Assembly (NCBI GenBank): GCA_964577305.1
Contig: CAZNYS010000026.1
Coordinates: 1-44,050, forward strand
Reading direction: 5' to 3'
Source of the DNA: UBA9300 sp964577305
GTDB taxonomy: Bacteria > Bacteroidota > Bacteroidia > Bacteroidales > VadinHA17
Length of the DNA stretch: 44,050 bases
The position numbers and the translations under genes are program-made. The first letter of the stretch is position 1, and each line of letters opens with the position of its first letter. The notes below the pieces were generated by a model, which was not told the DNA's origin, ran no database searches, and was given only the letters and a program-made list of their open reading frames with translations. Positions 35,153-43,352 of the stretch are shown here, one piece after another.

Positions 35153-36169
35153 TCATGAACTTATATATTCATTCCCCACTTTGCGTGCCCGTTCGGGTTT
35201 ATCAAGGTCAATGCCAAGTTTAATGCCTGTTTCAACCAGGATATTCCAGCCTGCTGCCAGTTCTACATATTCCCTGTATTTCCCACCATCGGGAATTATT
35301 ATTGTGGGAAATGGTGTTTCATGATCAGATATAGCAATAATATCCAGGCCGACACCCTTAACCAGGCATTCGTCAAACTTCTCTGTTTCATCAGGGAATG
35401 GATTAATCCATATAACTACTTCACCGGCATCCATCACCTCTTCAATACCATGTACTCCGTAGGTGCCTTCAAGGAATTCTGATTTTTTCCTTGTAATCTC
35501 ATTTGTCTTAAGTGTCAGTTCTTCGGCCACACCGGTATTCCGTCCGGCAAAGTAAATAACCTGTGCCCTGCTTATGGTATCACTAATCTCATTATCTATT
35601 TCAAGGGTCATGGCCTGGCTTACTTTATATGACAATTCATCAAGTCCTTTCATCTCCTCCCCGGCCACATAATGTATCAGGGCATCGAAGAACAACGCCT
35701 GTTCGAATACTGATTTGGTGGCTGCCACGGCATCTTCTTTACCACATTTAAGTATGTGTGTGTCATTGGACAGATTTTCCAGCCGTGTATTAATATTTGC
35801 CGTAAGCCCAAACCGTGAATTATGCCCTTCATCTTTAAGTTTATTAAACAGCCGTATTACTTCCTTGGTCTGTCCCGAGTTAGATGCCCCGAATACAACA
35901 AAATTACTGAGTTTATATTCCAATGCCTGTGTTGAGCCATCGGTGAATGCTTTCATATCTATTCCCCTTCGCAGGAGGTCATATATCATTCTTTTAGCGG
36001 GGAATATCCTGCTGCTTCCCTCTCCTGTCAGGAACAGTCTTTTGTTGGTTTTTACCTTTTCTCCAAACCTGTAAGCCTCAGACTGGTCAAACTTTTTAAT
36101 TATATCAGCTGTTTCCATCATTTCCCTGACCAGTGCAAACTTATTGTAGCGTTCTTCTTTTAAGTTCAT
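35153..36169 (-). CDS. Double-SIS aminosugar-phosphate isomerase/deaminase-like protein
   Basis: A 338-residue cytoplasmic protein with two SIS domains and no glutaminase domain. The N-terminal helix REMMETADIIKKFD and LFLTGEGSSR (about 46-55), then FGASNSGQTKEVIRLF (about 93-108), form the first sugar-phosphate site. VIYFAGRNTGVAEELTLKTNEITRK (about 205-229) and FLEGTYGVHGIEEVMD form the second. This is the layout of the isomerase half of GlmS and of stand-alone SIS deaminases, which convert glucosamine 6-phosphate to fructose 6-phosphate plus ammonia. The PIG-L gene ends one base before this gene's start and the two are surely co-transcribed. Fru-6-P-releasing deamination is inferred; a simple sugar-phosphate isomerase is possible. 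Confidence 0.8.
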   Translation of the reverse strand: MNLKEERYNKFALVREMMETADIIKKFDQSEAYRFGEKVKTNKRLFLTGEGSSRIFPAKRMIYDLLRRGIDMKAFTDGSTQALEYKLSNFVVFGASNSGQTKEVIRLFNKLKDEGHNSRFGLTANINTRLENLSNDTHILKCGKEDAVAATKSVFEQALFFDALIHYVAGEEMKGLDELSYKVSQAMTLEIDNEISDTISRAQVIYFAGRNTGVAEELTLKTNEITRKKSEFLEGTYGVHGIEEVMDAGEVVIWINPFPDETEKFDECLVKGVGLDIIAISDHETPFPTIIIPDGGKYREYVELAAGWNILVETGIKLGIDLDKPERARKVGNEYISS

Positions 36170-36170
36170 A

Positions 36171-36944
36171 TCAATGATTATTAGTTATTATAAAATCTTT
36201 AAGATCCCTCTGTATCTGTTTTTCCTTCTGAAACCCGCCCCCCATATGTTGCCAGTAAACCTCGGCGTATTCAACATTAACATCCTTTCCATAGTTTCTG
36301 TTCCCTTCGAGGACGAAGCCAAAAAAGTCGCTCATTTTATGCATATGCCTCATCAGGTCCTGCTGTGAAACATGATGTTCAAGCATCTTTCTTTTAGTAT
36401 CTATTACAGAACTCACGTCAACATAAAAATGAGGTTTTGCTATTCTTGCGCCTATTGGGTCACTTAATGTAAGCGGGGAGGTATGGTATAATAAAGGTGT
36501 AACATCAAGAGGTGGTTCTTCCACGGGAACCGGATCAAGGGAAGATATCATAGCCGCTGATTCTACTATATTGGCTGTTACCCTGTGGTCGGAATGATAG
36601 TCACATGGAAGGTGAGTAAATACAACACCGGCCTTTACCCTGCGCATGAGCGATATCACTTTTAAGCGCATTTCCTTGCTGTCGAAGAGGAATCCATCTT
36701 CACCACCCAGGCAATAATAATCAGCATCGAGTACAGAAGCTGCTTTTCTTGCTTCCTTTTCGCGTACGTTTGCAGTTTCTTCCATGCTCATATTACAACC
36801 ACCCATCTGTCCGGCTGTCAATGTTGCAATTACTATCTTGTATCCTTTTCCCTTTAGCAGCTTTAGGGCTCCTGCATTCCATGCTTCAGCATCGTCAGGA
36901 TGTGCATGTAATGAAAGAGCAATTTTGTTGAATTCTGTAGGCAT
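36171..36944 (-). CDS. PIG-L/LmbE-family N-acetylglucosamine-type deacetylase
   Basis: A 257-residue cytoplasmic zinc hydrolase. AHPDDAE (14-20) supplies the first metal ligands and catalytic Asp, and DYHSDHR (115-121) the His ligand pair, as in MshB, BshB and archaeal chitobiose deacetylases. GQMGGCNMSMEETANVREKEARKAASVL is the typical second motif. The family removes acetyl groups from N-acetylglucosaminyl compounds. Position between a phosphofructokinase gene (10 bases upstream) and a SIS deaminase gene (one base downstream) points to sugar catabolism rather than bacillithiol or mycothiol synthesis. The exact acetylated substrate, free sugar, disaccharide or phosphate, is unknown. Confidence 0.88.
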   Translation of the reverse strand: MPTEFNKIALSLHAHPDDAEAWNAGALKLLKGKGYKIVIATLTAGQMGGCNMSMEETANVREKEARKAASVLDADYYCLGGEDGFLFDSKEMRLKVISLMRRVKAGVVFTHLPCDYHSDHRVTANIVESAAMISSLDPVPVEEPPLDVTPLLYHTSPLTLSDPIGARIAKPHFYVDVSSVIDTKRKMLEHHVSQQDLMRHMHKMSDFFGFVLEGNRNYGKDVNVEYAEVYWQHMGGGFQKEKQIQRDLKDFIITNNH

Positions 36945-36954
36945 AAGCTTAATA

Positions 36955-38160
36955 TTATTTTTGGGGGGTTATTTTTTCGAGTTCTGTAAATTCAGGCAGT
37001 TCGCCGACCAGTGGCAGCATATAATCGATAAATTTCTGAGAAGCATAATTTCCCTCTTTATTAAAATAATCCACTGGTACAGGTTTGGCTTTCACAGCCA
37101 CATCACAAAGCAACACTTTCCCGTATTCTATCCTGTAAGGTGTATCCGAAAGCCTTATCATGCTTACCATGTAACCTGACTCACCTGATTCGGCAATTTC
37201 AACTGCTTTTGTGCCACATAGATATGCTTCCTGGAGGTCCAGTTTTGATGCTTTTACCATGTCACACATGATTAGTGATTCAGTAATCTGAAACTCACCC
37301 CTGAATCCAAATTCACCGTGTATCATGCCATGAAGGTTAAGGCCAACACTTGTTCCTCCCATGGCTCCAAATTCAATATTACTGAATTTATCTTTTGTCC
37401 CTGACTGACTTACAGGTGATCCGTCGGCATATTTCAAACCTTCACCGCATACCACTGAAACGTAGCCATACTTATTGATGCATCTTTCAACATCAGCAAG
37501 GAACTTATCCTTATCAAAAACAAATTCAGGAGCATATATGAGGTGAGGTGCATCAGATTCTTTCCCTGCTGCCAGGGCGGTAGCCAGAGCCAGCCAACCG
37601 GAATCACGTCCTATAGTCTGGTAAATAACAAACTTATCAACCTTTTGCATATCCCTTGCCAGCACTCCCGCCTGCATAACATTGAGAATATTCGACCTGG
37701 CGGCCGAGGCGAAGCCCGGCGTATGGTCTGTGCCAAAGAGGTCATTATCCACAGTTTTAGGTATACCTGTTCCAATAAGTTCATAATTATTTTCGCGGCA
37801 GTATTTTTCAACCCTGTTGATAGTATCCATTGTATCATTACCACCAATAAGGAAGAAATACCTGATATTGTATCTCTTAAGCACATCCAGAATTACCTGG
37901 AAATCCTTTTCGACCAGTTTATGCCTTGATGAACCCAGGGCTGAAGAAGGTGTACTGCGCAGTCCTTTTATTATCTCTACCGGCTGACGGCCCAGGTCGA
38001 TGAGCCATTCATTCATAAAACCCTCAATACCATATTGCATCCCATATATTCCTGTAATACCCGGAGAATCTTTGGCTGCATCTATTACCCCTGCCAGGCT
38101 GGAATTAATGACCGCCGTCGGGCCCCCTGATTGTCCTATTACTGCATTGCCCCTGATCAT
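36955..38160 (-). CDS. 6-phosphofructokinase, probably PPi-dependent
   Basis: A 401-residue cytoplasmic glycolytic enzyme. GQSGGPTAVINSS (9-21) is the phosphate-donor loop. GGNDTMD (106-112) carries an Asp at the place where ATP enzymes have Gly, and PKTVDND (134-140) carries a Lys where ATP enzymes have Gly; the Asp/Lys pair is the known signature of pyrophosphate specificity. MQKVDKFVIYQTIGRDSGWLA and the late RGEFQITESLIMCD are further family regions. It makes fructose 1,6-bisphosphate from fructose 6-phosphate. It lies inside the amino-sugar-like operon with gaps of 10 and 21 bases, so it is expected to take the product of the SIS enzyme. Confidence 0.88.
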   Translation of the reverse strand: MIRGNAVIGQSGGPTAVINSSLAGVIDAAKDSPGITGIYGMQYGIEGFMNEWLIDLGRQPVEIIKGLRSTPSSALGSSRHKLVEKDFQVILDVLKRYNIRYFFLIGGNDTMDTINRVEKYCRENNYELIGTGIPKTVDNDLFGTDHTPGFASAARSNILNVMQAGVLARDMQKVDKFVIYQTIGRDSGWLALATALAAGKESDAPHLIYAPEFVFDKDKFLADVERCINKYGYVSVVCGEGLKYADGSPVSQSGTKDKFSNIEFGAMGGTSVGLNLHGMIHGEFGFRGEFQITESLIMCDMVKASKLDLQEAYLCGTKAVEIAESGESGYMVSMIRLSDTPYRIEYGKVLLCDVAVKAKPVPVDYFNKEGNYASQKFIDYMLPLVGELPEFTELEKITPQK

Positions 38161-38181
38161 TATAAGTATAATTTTATTTTT

Positions 38182-38913
38182 TCATTCAAAATTTATTATC
38201 CCAAAATATTCCGGTCTGTGAAAATCAGGCTCTTCTGACCGAACCGGATTCCAGGTAAGATAATGAGGTTCAGTAAGAGCGTCCCCGCATTTATAGAAAT
38301 TAGCCCTGAACTCACTGCCCTCAAGGTTTTCAATCTTATGCCTGAAAAACACTGTTAAGGGAATTGCCACTGTCAGTGACCACTCCTGCTGTCCGTGTCT
38401 TTCAGGGAAAGGTTCATTACCCAGGCTCGGCAGGCATCGTACTTTTCCTGCTATCGACGGGTCTATTCTCCTTCTGTTATCTCTTCCCGTTCCAGAACCA
38501 AAAAGCAATGCCCCGATACTGTTGAACTCCAGATTGTAATATATCCCGTCATCTGAAGGTGATACAAAGAATTCAACACAGGAATCTTCATATACATCCT
38601 GGTTTATACCTGTCTTTTCCGCTTTTACATATTCTTCCCTGACATAGTATTTCAGGTAAATCTCCTTACTGCCGTATGCTATTTTAAAATCTGCCTCTGG
38701 CTTATAATTGGTTGTAGCCCAATTAACAATATCAATATGATGTTTTTCAGAGAGATCATCCAGCCTGGCTGATACATCAGCCAGGACAGGAAGATCTTCC
38801 CCATACTCCAATTTTACAACCCTGATTCTGTTCAAATCATATTTACTTTTTGATTCTGAACTAACCGAACCAATTATTTTACTAAAGGTATCACGAAACA
38901 ATGATAATTCCAA
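38182..38913 (-). CDS. CBM9-like carbohydrate-binding protein
   Basis: A 243-residue protein resembling the carbohydrate-binding family 9-like group of Bacteroidota. WATTNYKPEADFKIAYGSKEIYLKYYVRE (about 65-93), YEDSCVEFFVSPSDDGIYYNLEFNSIGALL (about 107-136) and the closing YLTWNPVRSEEPDFHRPEYFG are the usual conserved strands. The N-terminus MELSLFRDTFSKII has no signal peptide, so as annotated it is cytoplasmic, which is unusual for a glycan-binding module. It sits between the ROK kinase (8 bases) and phosphofructokinase (21 bases) genes. It may bind a sugar or sugar polymer for the neighbouring enzymes. A misplaced start hiding a signal is possible but I see no better one. Confidence 0.75.
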   Translation of the reverse strand: MELSLFRDTFSKIIGSVSSESKSKYDLNRIRVVKLEYGEDLPVLADVSARLDDLSEKHHIDIVNWATTNYKPEADFKIAYGSKEIYLKYYVREEYVKAEKTGINQDVYEDSCVEFFVSPSDDGIYYNLEFNSIGALLFGSGTGRDNRRRIDPSIAGKVRCLPSLGNEPFPERHGQQEWSLTVAIPLTVFFRHKIENLEGSEFRANFYKCGDALTEPHYLTWNPVRSEEPDFHRPEYFGIINFE

Positions 38914-38921
38914 AAAAACTA

Positions 38922-39875
38922 TTAAAGTTCTTTCCAGGCAAGAGCTGCTGCGCCCAGAACTGCGGCATTTGTTTCAGGAATAGACGATGGTAATACTTCA
39001 AAGGTATTTTTAAATACGGGCATTATTAATCTGTCAACATATTTTCTCAGGGGTTCAAACAGGAGATCTCCTGCTTTTGCCAGGCCTCCAAAGAGAAAGA
39101 CAGCTTTCGGGCTTGTAACAACAACTGCATTTACTATTGCCAGGGCGAGTATTTCAGCAGTATAATCAAAGGCATCAAGTGACAGATTATCTCCTTTTGC
39201 TGCTGCTTCGGCCACCAATTTAGAATTGATCATGGCAGGATTTATTTCCCTCAGCAGGCTGAATTCTTTTCTTTCTTCCATGAATATTTTTGCTGTGCGC
39301 ACTATACCGGTAGCCGATACGTATGTTTCGAGGCAACCCTTTCTTCCACAGCCGCATTCCCTTCCCCCGGGTATCATAGTCACATGACCGTATTCACCTG
39401 CAAATCCTGTATGTCCGTAAACTACTTCGTTGTTAACCACGAATCCGCTTCCGAGTCCTGTCCCCAGTGTAAGTATTATAAAATCCGTTATTCCTTTAGC
39501 TCCCCCGAAGATCATTTCTCCAACTGCTGCTGCATTTGCATCATTTGTGAGAACAACGGGTTTTTTTAATTCTTTTTTCATTTTATCGGCAAAAGGAACA
39601 ATACCCTTCCATGCGAGGTTAGGAGCCAGTTCTATGGTTCCTTTATGATAATTGCCATTTGGTGCTCCTATACCCACTCCTTTAAGTGTAATACCCTTAA
39701 CATCAGCAACCAGTTTATTAATTTCCGAGGCGAGCTTCTTTATAAAGCCATCAGGTTGAGGCGATTTGTCTGTGTCTATACTACCTTCAGATAATATCTT
39801 ACCTTGTTTATCTACCAGTCCATATACAGTGTTTGTTCCTCCTATATCGATGCCTGCAACGATTTCTTTAATCAT
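38922..39875 (-). CDS. ROK-family sugar kinase (copy 2)
   Basis: A 317-residue cytoplasmic kinase with DIGGTNTVYG (10-19), TNDANAAAVGE with catalytic Asp112, GFAGEYGH (157-164) and the zinc cluster CGCGRKGC (174-181). It shares long stretches with the ROK protein at 34075-35052 (for example NDANAAAVGEMI-GGAKG and CGRKGCLETYVSA-GI-RT), so the two are paralogues. It begins the sugar-handling part of the leftward operon, 27 bases after the Ig-like lipoprotein gene. In this setting a glucosamine or N-acetylglucosamine kinase is a good guess; glucokinase is the main alternative. Confidence 0.9.
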   Translation of the reverse strand: MIKEIVAGIDIGGTNTVYGLVDKQGKILSEGSIDTDKSPQPDGFIKKLASEINKLVADVKGITLKGVGIGAPNGNYHKGTIELAPNLAWKGIVPFADKMKKELKKPVVLTNDANAAAVGEMIFGGAKGITDFIILTLGTGLGSGFVVNNEVVYGHTGFAGEYGHVTMIPGGRECGCGRKGCLETYVSATGIVRTAKIFMEERKEFSLLREINPAMINSKLVAEAAAKGDNLSLDAFDYTAEILALAIVNAVVVTSPKAVFLFGGLAKAGDLLFEPLRKYVDRLIMPVFKNTFEVLPSSIPETNAAVLGAAALAWKEL

Positions 39876-39902
39876 TTTTCTTTATTTTATTCATTAAGAT
39901 AC

Positions 39903-41786
39903 CTATTTGTTTCCCTTTTCGCCCCTTGTGCTACTGACAGATACATCTTTTTTTCTAAGGCCTTCTAATGCCCAGTCTTCTATCAACTCCCAGCCTGCCT
40001 TCACTCCAATTTTCCCGGGATAGTATGTTACAGGCTCAGGTTGCCGTTTAAGTTCATAATCCCCTGTTGTCCATTCCCCGTTCCTGTCGATATCGAATAT
40101 AATTTTAACCAGGTAGTCCTTACTATCGAGGTATGGAAATGCAACACTGCTGTTATCAGAAAGGCTTATCTTCTTTTCCCTCACCAGCTTTTCCCCGGAA
40201 TCCATCAGTTGAACAATAATATCACCACTGAACCCGGTAATATTCAATGTTAGCTTACCAAACTGGTCAGGATTTCTGACCCTAAAACTGAAGGAGCTTG
40301 AGTCATTACTATGGCCATAGATATTTCTGAATGCTCCCCTGTCCATAACAAGTACATAAGAGCTGTCGGGCACCAGCACTGTTTCGATATTAAATTTTTT
40401 TGAGTTAAGGCTATCGCGATATATTGTATATTTCCTGTTGATCAGTACTGTATCACTCTTCAGGAAAAGCTTTATAAGTGAAGGATCAGGATCGAGTACG
40501 GGTGTCTCGAAAACAAATCCGGGATTCTCTGCCGGCCTGAGGCCAGCAGACTGTGACAGGTTAGTGCTGAAAGGCAGGCTAATTTCCGCTTCACTTACCG
40601 GTTGCCTGCCCCGGGTTGTTACCCTGTACCTCATGTTTATTGTATCAATTACCGACTGCAATTGTCCCAGTGTATCAGTTTCAGGATGTTCCAGATAAAC
40701 AGTAATTAATTCACGGGAAAAGAATGTGCTGTCGGTAAGCCATATTCTGAAAGTATCTTTCTTTGCTGAAAATTCCCGTATATATTGGACTTCCCTGTCA
40801 GTATCGGCAAACTGCATTATAAAAGACGTGGTATCAACGGGCAATGAAAACGTAAACTGCAATAAGTAAGGTCGTGAGCGATCAGTTCCGGTAAGATATT
40901 GAGATTTATTATCGGTTACGAAATAATACAGTTCATATTCTTTACCGGGGATTCGTTCATATTTGAGTGAGTCAGACTCTGCCTGTGATTCAGTTAATTC
41001 TCCCACATCTGTTGTATCCTGAACAGTGGTTATCAGCGTTGAATCGGTTTCTGTAAGTATGCTATCGGGCCGGGGCGGAATATAGTTATTAGCGGCACTT
41101 ACATATATTGAAGAGTCTAAAAATGCAAAAGTTTCGGTGGGCAGGTCGTATTTCTTATTATTATTATCATCTTTCAGTCCATATATTTTATATTCTCCTG
41201 CTGTAATATTATCGATCCTGAATTTACCATTTGCAGATGCCCGGGTTACATAAGAAGGTAATAATGTAGCAGGCACGGTATCGGCCATTTCAGAATGCAG
41301 TAAGACAAGTATTTCTTCTCCCGCTTCCAGGTTAAATGCATCATAAATAGACCCGGTTACCGAAAGTGAATCGATTACATCACCTGTTGAAAATACATAT
41401 TTAAAATTTTCGATTGGATTATTCTCATTAAGGTCCTTAATAGAGTTCAGGAAATTAAATGAATAGGTCATATTATCATTCAATTCCTCATCTTCGTGCA
41501 GTTCCACTATAAGCTTTTTGCCATGTGACTTTATTTTAGGTTTTTCTTTCAGCGGGGGTGATACCATTAATACCTGGTCGACATTATCAAGTATAAAATA
41601 CTCATCAAAAGCTATTTCAAATGATCTGCTCTCAAAGTTAACTGATTCATTTTCCGGATTAATGCTTAATATCTTAGGTGGTTGTTCATCTCTTGGTCCT
41701 CCTGAGGGTGAACTTACTTTAGCACATGATGCAATAATCAGTAATGACAGGATTAATATGCTGATTTTCCGGTTTATTGATATCAT
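39903..41786 (-). CDS. Ig-like-domain (Big_5) outer-membrane lipoprotein
   Basis: A 627-residue lipoprotein: the signal ends LIIASC, and the mature start CAKVSSPSGGPRDEQPPKIL is characteristic of a conserved Bacteroidota family. About 35-135 is a Big_5-type Ig-like domain (PKILSINPENESVNFESRSFEIAFDEYF). About 150-215 is a carboxypeptidase-regulatory-like domain (GKFRIDNITAGEYKIYGLKDDNNNKKYD). The remainder is beta-rich. The function is unknown to me; a cell-envelope role is likely. It is first in the leftward operon but may be only a conserved neighbour of the sugar genes. It is divergent from lgt with 151 bases between the starts. Confidence 0.8.
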   Translation of the reverse strand: MISINRKISILILSLLIIASCAKVSSPSGGPRDEQPPKILSINPENESVNFESRSFEIAFDEYFILDNVDQVLMVSPPLKEKPKIKSHGKKLIVELHEDEELNDNMTYSFNFLNSIKDLNENNPIENFKYVFSTGDVIDSLSVTGSIYDAFNLEAGEEILVLLHSEMADTVPATLLPSYVTRASANGKFRIDNITAGEYKIYGLKDDNNNKKYDLPTETFAFLDSSIYVSAANNYIPPRPDSILTETDSTLITTVQDTTDVGELTESQAESDSLKYERIPGKEYELYYFVTDNKSQYLTGTDRSRPYLLQFTFSLPVDTTSFIMQFADTDREVQYIREFSAKKDTFRIWLTDSTFFSRELITVYLEHPETDTLGQLQSVIDTINMRYRVTTRGRQPVSEAEISLPFSTNLSQSAGLRPAENPGFVFETPVLDPDPSLIKLFLKSDTVLINRKYTIYRDSLNSKKFNIETVLVPDSSYVLVMDRGAFRNIYGHSNDSSSFSFRVRNPDQFGKLTLNITGFSGDIIVQLMDSGEKLVREKKISLSDNSSVAFPYLDSKDYLVKIIFDIDRNGEWTTGDYELKRQPEPVTYYPGKIGVKAGWELIEDWALEGLRKKDVSVSSTRGEKGNK

Positions 41787-41809
41787 GAGATAAATGCAAT
41801 AAAGGATTA

Positions 41810-41817
41810 CAAACCTA
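41810..41817 (-). promoter_or_regulatory. Candidate promoter for the lipoprotein-ROK-PFK-PIG-L-SIS operon
   Basis: On the minus strand TAGGTTTG fits TANNTTTG exactly, 24 bases before the lipoprotein start at 41786. The -33 region (ATGAAAAG) is a poor match. The short leader leaves room for little control in the 5' UTR. Confidence 0.45.
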
Positions 41818-41905
41818 CATGAAATTTTTTACTTTTCATTCCTGCTCCTTACACAAAAATTTTCCGGGTTCTTTTAGATTAATTTAGCCGGTAAAACATT
41901 TTTTT

Positions 41906-41913
41906 TAATTTTG
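41906..41913 (+). promoter_or_regulatory. Candidate promoter for lgt
   Basis: TAATTTTG fits TANNTTTG exactly, with TTTA 19 bases upstream as a partial -33 element. It lies 25 bases before the ATG at 41938. A TTG at 41911 that could be read as an earlier start falls inside the -7 element, which argues for 41938. Confidence 0.5.
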
Positions 41914-41937
41914 TACCCTGTATCAAAACAAATCATT

Positions 41938-42738
41938 ATGGAACTAGCTATCATAACCTGGGATGTTAATCCCGAAATATTCAGTATCGGCAATTTTGCA
42001 CCCAGGTGGTATGGTGTGTTGTTTGCCTCGGGATTTCTTTTCGGCTATTTGATTTTCAAGAGGATATTCAGAAATGAAGGATTAAAGGATGAAATGCTTG
42101 ACAAGCTTACCATATACGTAGCTATTGGAGTAATAGTAGGTGCACGTCTGGGGCACTGTCTTTTCTATGAGCCATCATATTACCTTAGCAACCCGGTGGA
42201 GATACTGAAGATCTGGCGTGGTGGACTGGCCAGCCACGGGGCAGCCATCGGTATATTGTTAGTTCTCTGGCTCTGGGTAAGAAAAGAAAAGAAACCGTAT
42301 ATGTGGATACTTGACCGCATAGTAATTGTAGCTGCCCTGGGAGGGGCCATGATACGCCTTGGCAACCTTATGAATTCTGAAATATACGGTGTTGAAACAA
42401 CCCTTCCATGGGGATTTGTCTTCCTGCGGAACGGCGAGACAGTACCCAAGCATCCCACACAGATATACGAATCGCTGGCATATTTCATCACCTTTATAAT
42501 ACTGTCCAGGATATACTGGAGAAAGAAGGGAGAATTTATCAGCGGTGTGCCTTTCAGCCTGTTCCTGATCCTCGTTTTTATATTCAGGTTTTTCGTTGAA
42601 TACGTCAAGGAAGACCAGGTTGCCTTTGAAGCCGGCATGACTCTTAATATGGGGCAATGGCTGAGCTTGCCTTTTATATTGATCGGAGTTGTGGTGCTGA
42701 TTTTCAGTCTGAGGAAACACAGGTTGCAAGCAACCTGA
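41938..42738 (+). CDS. lgt: Prolipoprotein diacylglyceryl transferase
   Basis: Inner-membrane enzyme that attaches diacylglycerol from phosphatidylglycerol to the lipobox Cys of prelipoproteins, the first step for the many lipoproteins in this window. I start it at 41938 (MELAIITWDVNPEIF), giving 266 residues. RWYGVLFASGFLFGY, GGLASHGAAIG, the Lgt signature RLGNLMNSEIYG, KHPTQIYESLAYF and FVEYVKEDQ are all present, with about seven membrane segments. Its last residues, RLQAT, and the stop codon are encoded by the palindrome AGGTTGC-AA-GCAACCT (42721-42736), which also forms the left edge of the inverted repeats around the next gene. Confidence 0.95.
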   Translation: MELAIITWDVNPEIFSIGNFAPRWYGVLFASGFLFGYLIFKRIFRNEGLKDEMLDKLTIYVAIGVIVGARLGHCLFYEPSYYLSNPVEILKIWRGGLASHGAAIGILLVLWLWVRKEKKPYMWILDRIVIVAALGGAMIRLGNLMNSEIYGVETTLPWGFVFLRNGETVPKHPTQIYESLAYFITFIILSRIYWRKKGEFISGVPFSLFLILVFIFRFFVEYVKEDQVAFEAGMTLNMGQWLSLPFILIGVVVLIFSLRKHRLQAT

Positions 42739-42757
42739 GAGCAGGGAGCAGGGAGAA
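42721..42757. repeat. Left inverted repeat of the S23 pseudogene unit
   Basis: GCAACCTGAGAGCAGGGAGCAGGGAG (within 42730-42755) shares GCAACCTG and GGAGCAGGGAG with the reverse complement of 43192-43231. Its first part also forms a palindrome that overlaps the lgt stop codon. Confidence 0.6.
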
Positions 42758-42829
42758 ATGAACTGGGAGATTTAATATTTAAGGAATAATTGATAGTTAA
42801 ATACTCGTTGCATTTTAAACTGGAAGACT

Positions 42830-43186
42830 ATGAAACATTTTAGATTTGAAGATTTCGAGATATGGCAGGACGCTATTGATCTCGGGGACAGACTATTTGA
42901 TATTGCAGAATTAGCTGATAGTAAAAGGCTCTATAAATTTGCTGAACAATTAAGAGGATCAGGATTATCCATCTCAAACAATATAGCTGAAGGATCCGGT
43001 TGTTTCTCAAAAAAGTAATTCAGTCAATTTCTTAATATCGCCAGAAGATCAGTTTTCGAATGTGCAAATATGATTATCATATTTCACAGGAGATCAATAA
43101 TTGATGATATAATTAAATCAGAACTTATGAATGACCTTGCTTATTAAAGCAAAAGAATTACATCTTTCAGAAAATCACTTAATTAA
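42830..43186 (+). pseudogene. Decayed four-helix-bundle (S23/IVP family) protein gene
   Basis: The intact part starts MKHFRFEDFEIWQDAIDLGDRLF and contains FAEQLRGSGLSISNNIAEGSG, the hallmark of the 23S-rRNA intervening-sequence/S23 four-helix-bundle family, related by fold to the Avd protein of diversity-generating retroelements. An in-frame TAA at 43016-43018 interrupts it after SKK. The same frame then continues with family-like sequence (FSQFLNIARRSVFECANM and IIDDIIKSELMNDLA). A second TAA follows at 43145-43147, then SKRITSFRKSLN and the natural stop at 43186. The total of about 118 residues is normal length. Two nonsense changes without indels argue for recent decay, or less likely for sequencing errors. 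It lies between inverted repeats. Confidence 0.8.
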
Positions 43187-43191
43187 GCAAA

Positions 43192-43231
43192 TCCATGCTC
43201 CCTGCTCCATGCTCCCTTGCATCCAGGTTGC
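43192..43231. repeat. Right inverted repeat of the S23 pseudogene unit
   Basis: GCTCCCTGCTCCATGCTCCC (43195 on) and CAGGTTGC (43224-43231) are, inverted, the GGAGCAGGGAG and GCAACCTG blocks of 42730-42755. Internal GCTCC words repeat three times. The unit including both arms spans about 500 bases, much like the DUF559 cassette. Confidence 0.6.
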
Positions 43232-43352
43232 AAAGACAAAAGTAATCTGCTATATTCGACTAATCGACCATTTAGTTCCAATAAATTCATAAAACTGTTT
43301 CATTTAAAGAATAATATCAATAACTTGCATTCAAAATGAAATAAGTCAACAA

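Noticed and set aside
41911..41937. Upstream TTG start for lgt
   Set aside because: It lies within the candidate -7 promoter element and adds residues not typical of Lgt.
42721..43231. Diversity-generating retroelement based on the Avd-like fold of the S23 protein
   Set aside because: No reverse transcriptase, template repeat or variable repeat was seen nearby; the family match is to stand-alone S23 proteins.
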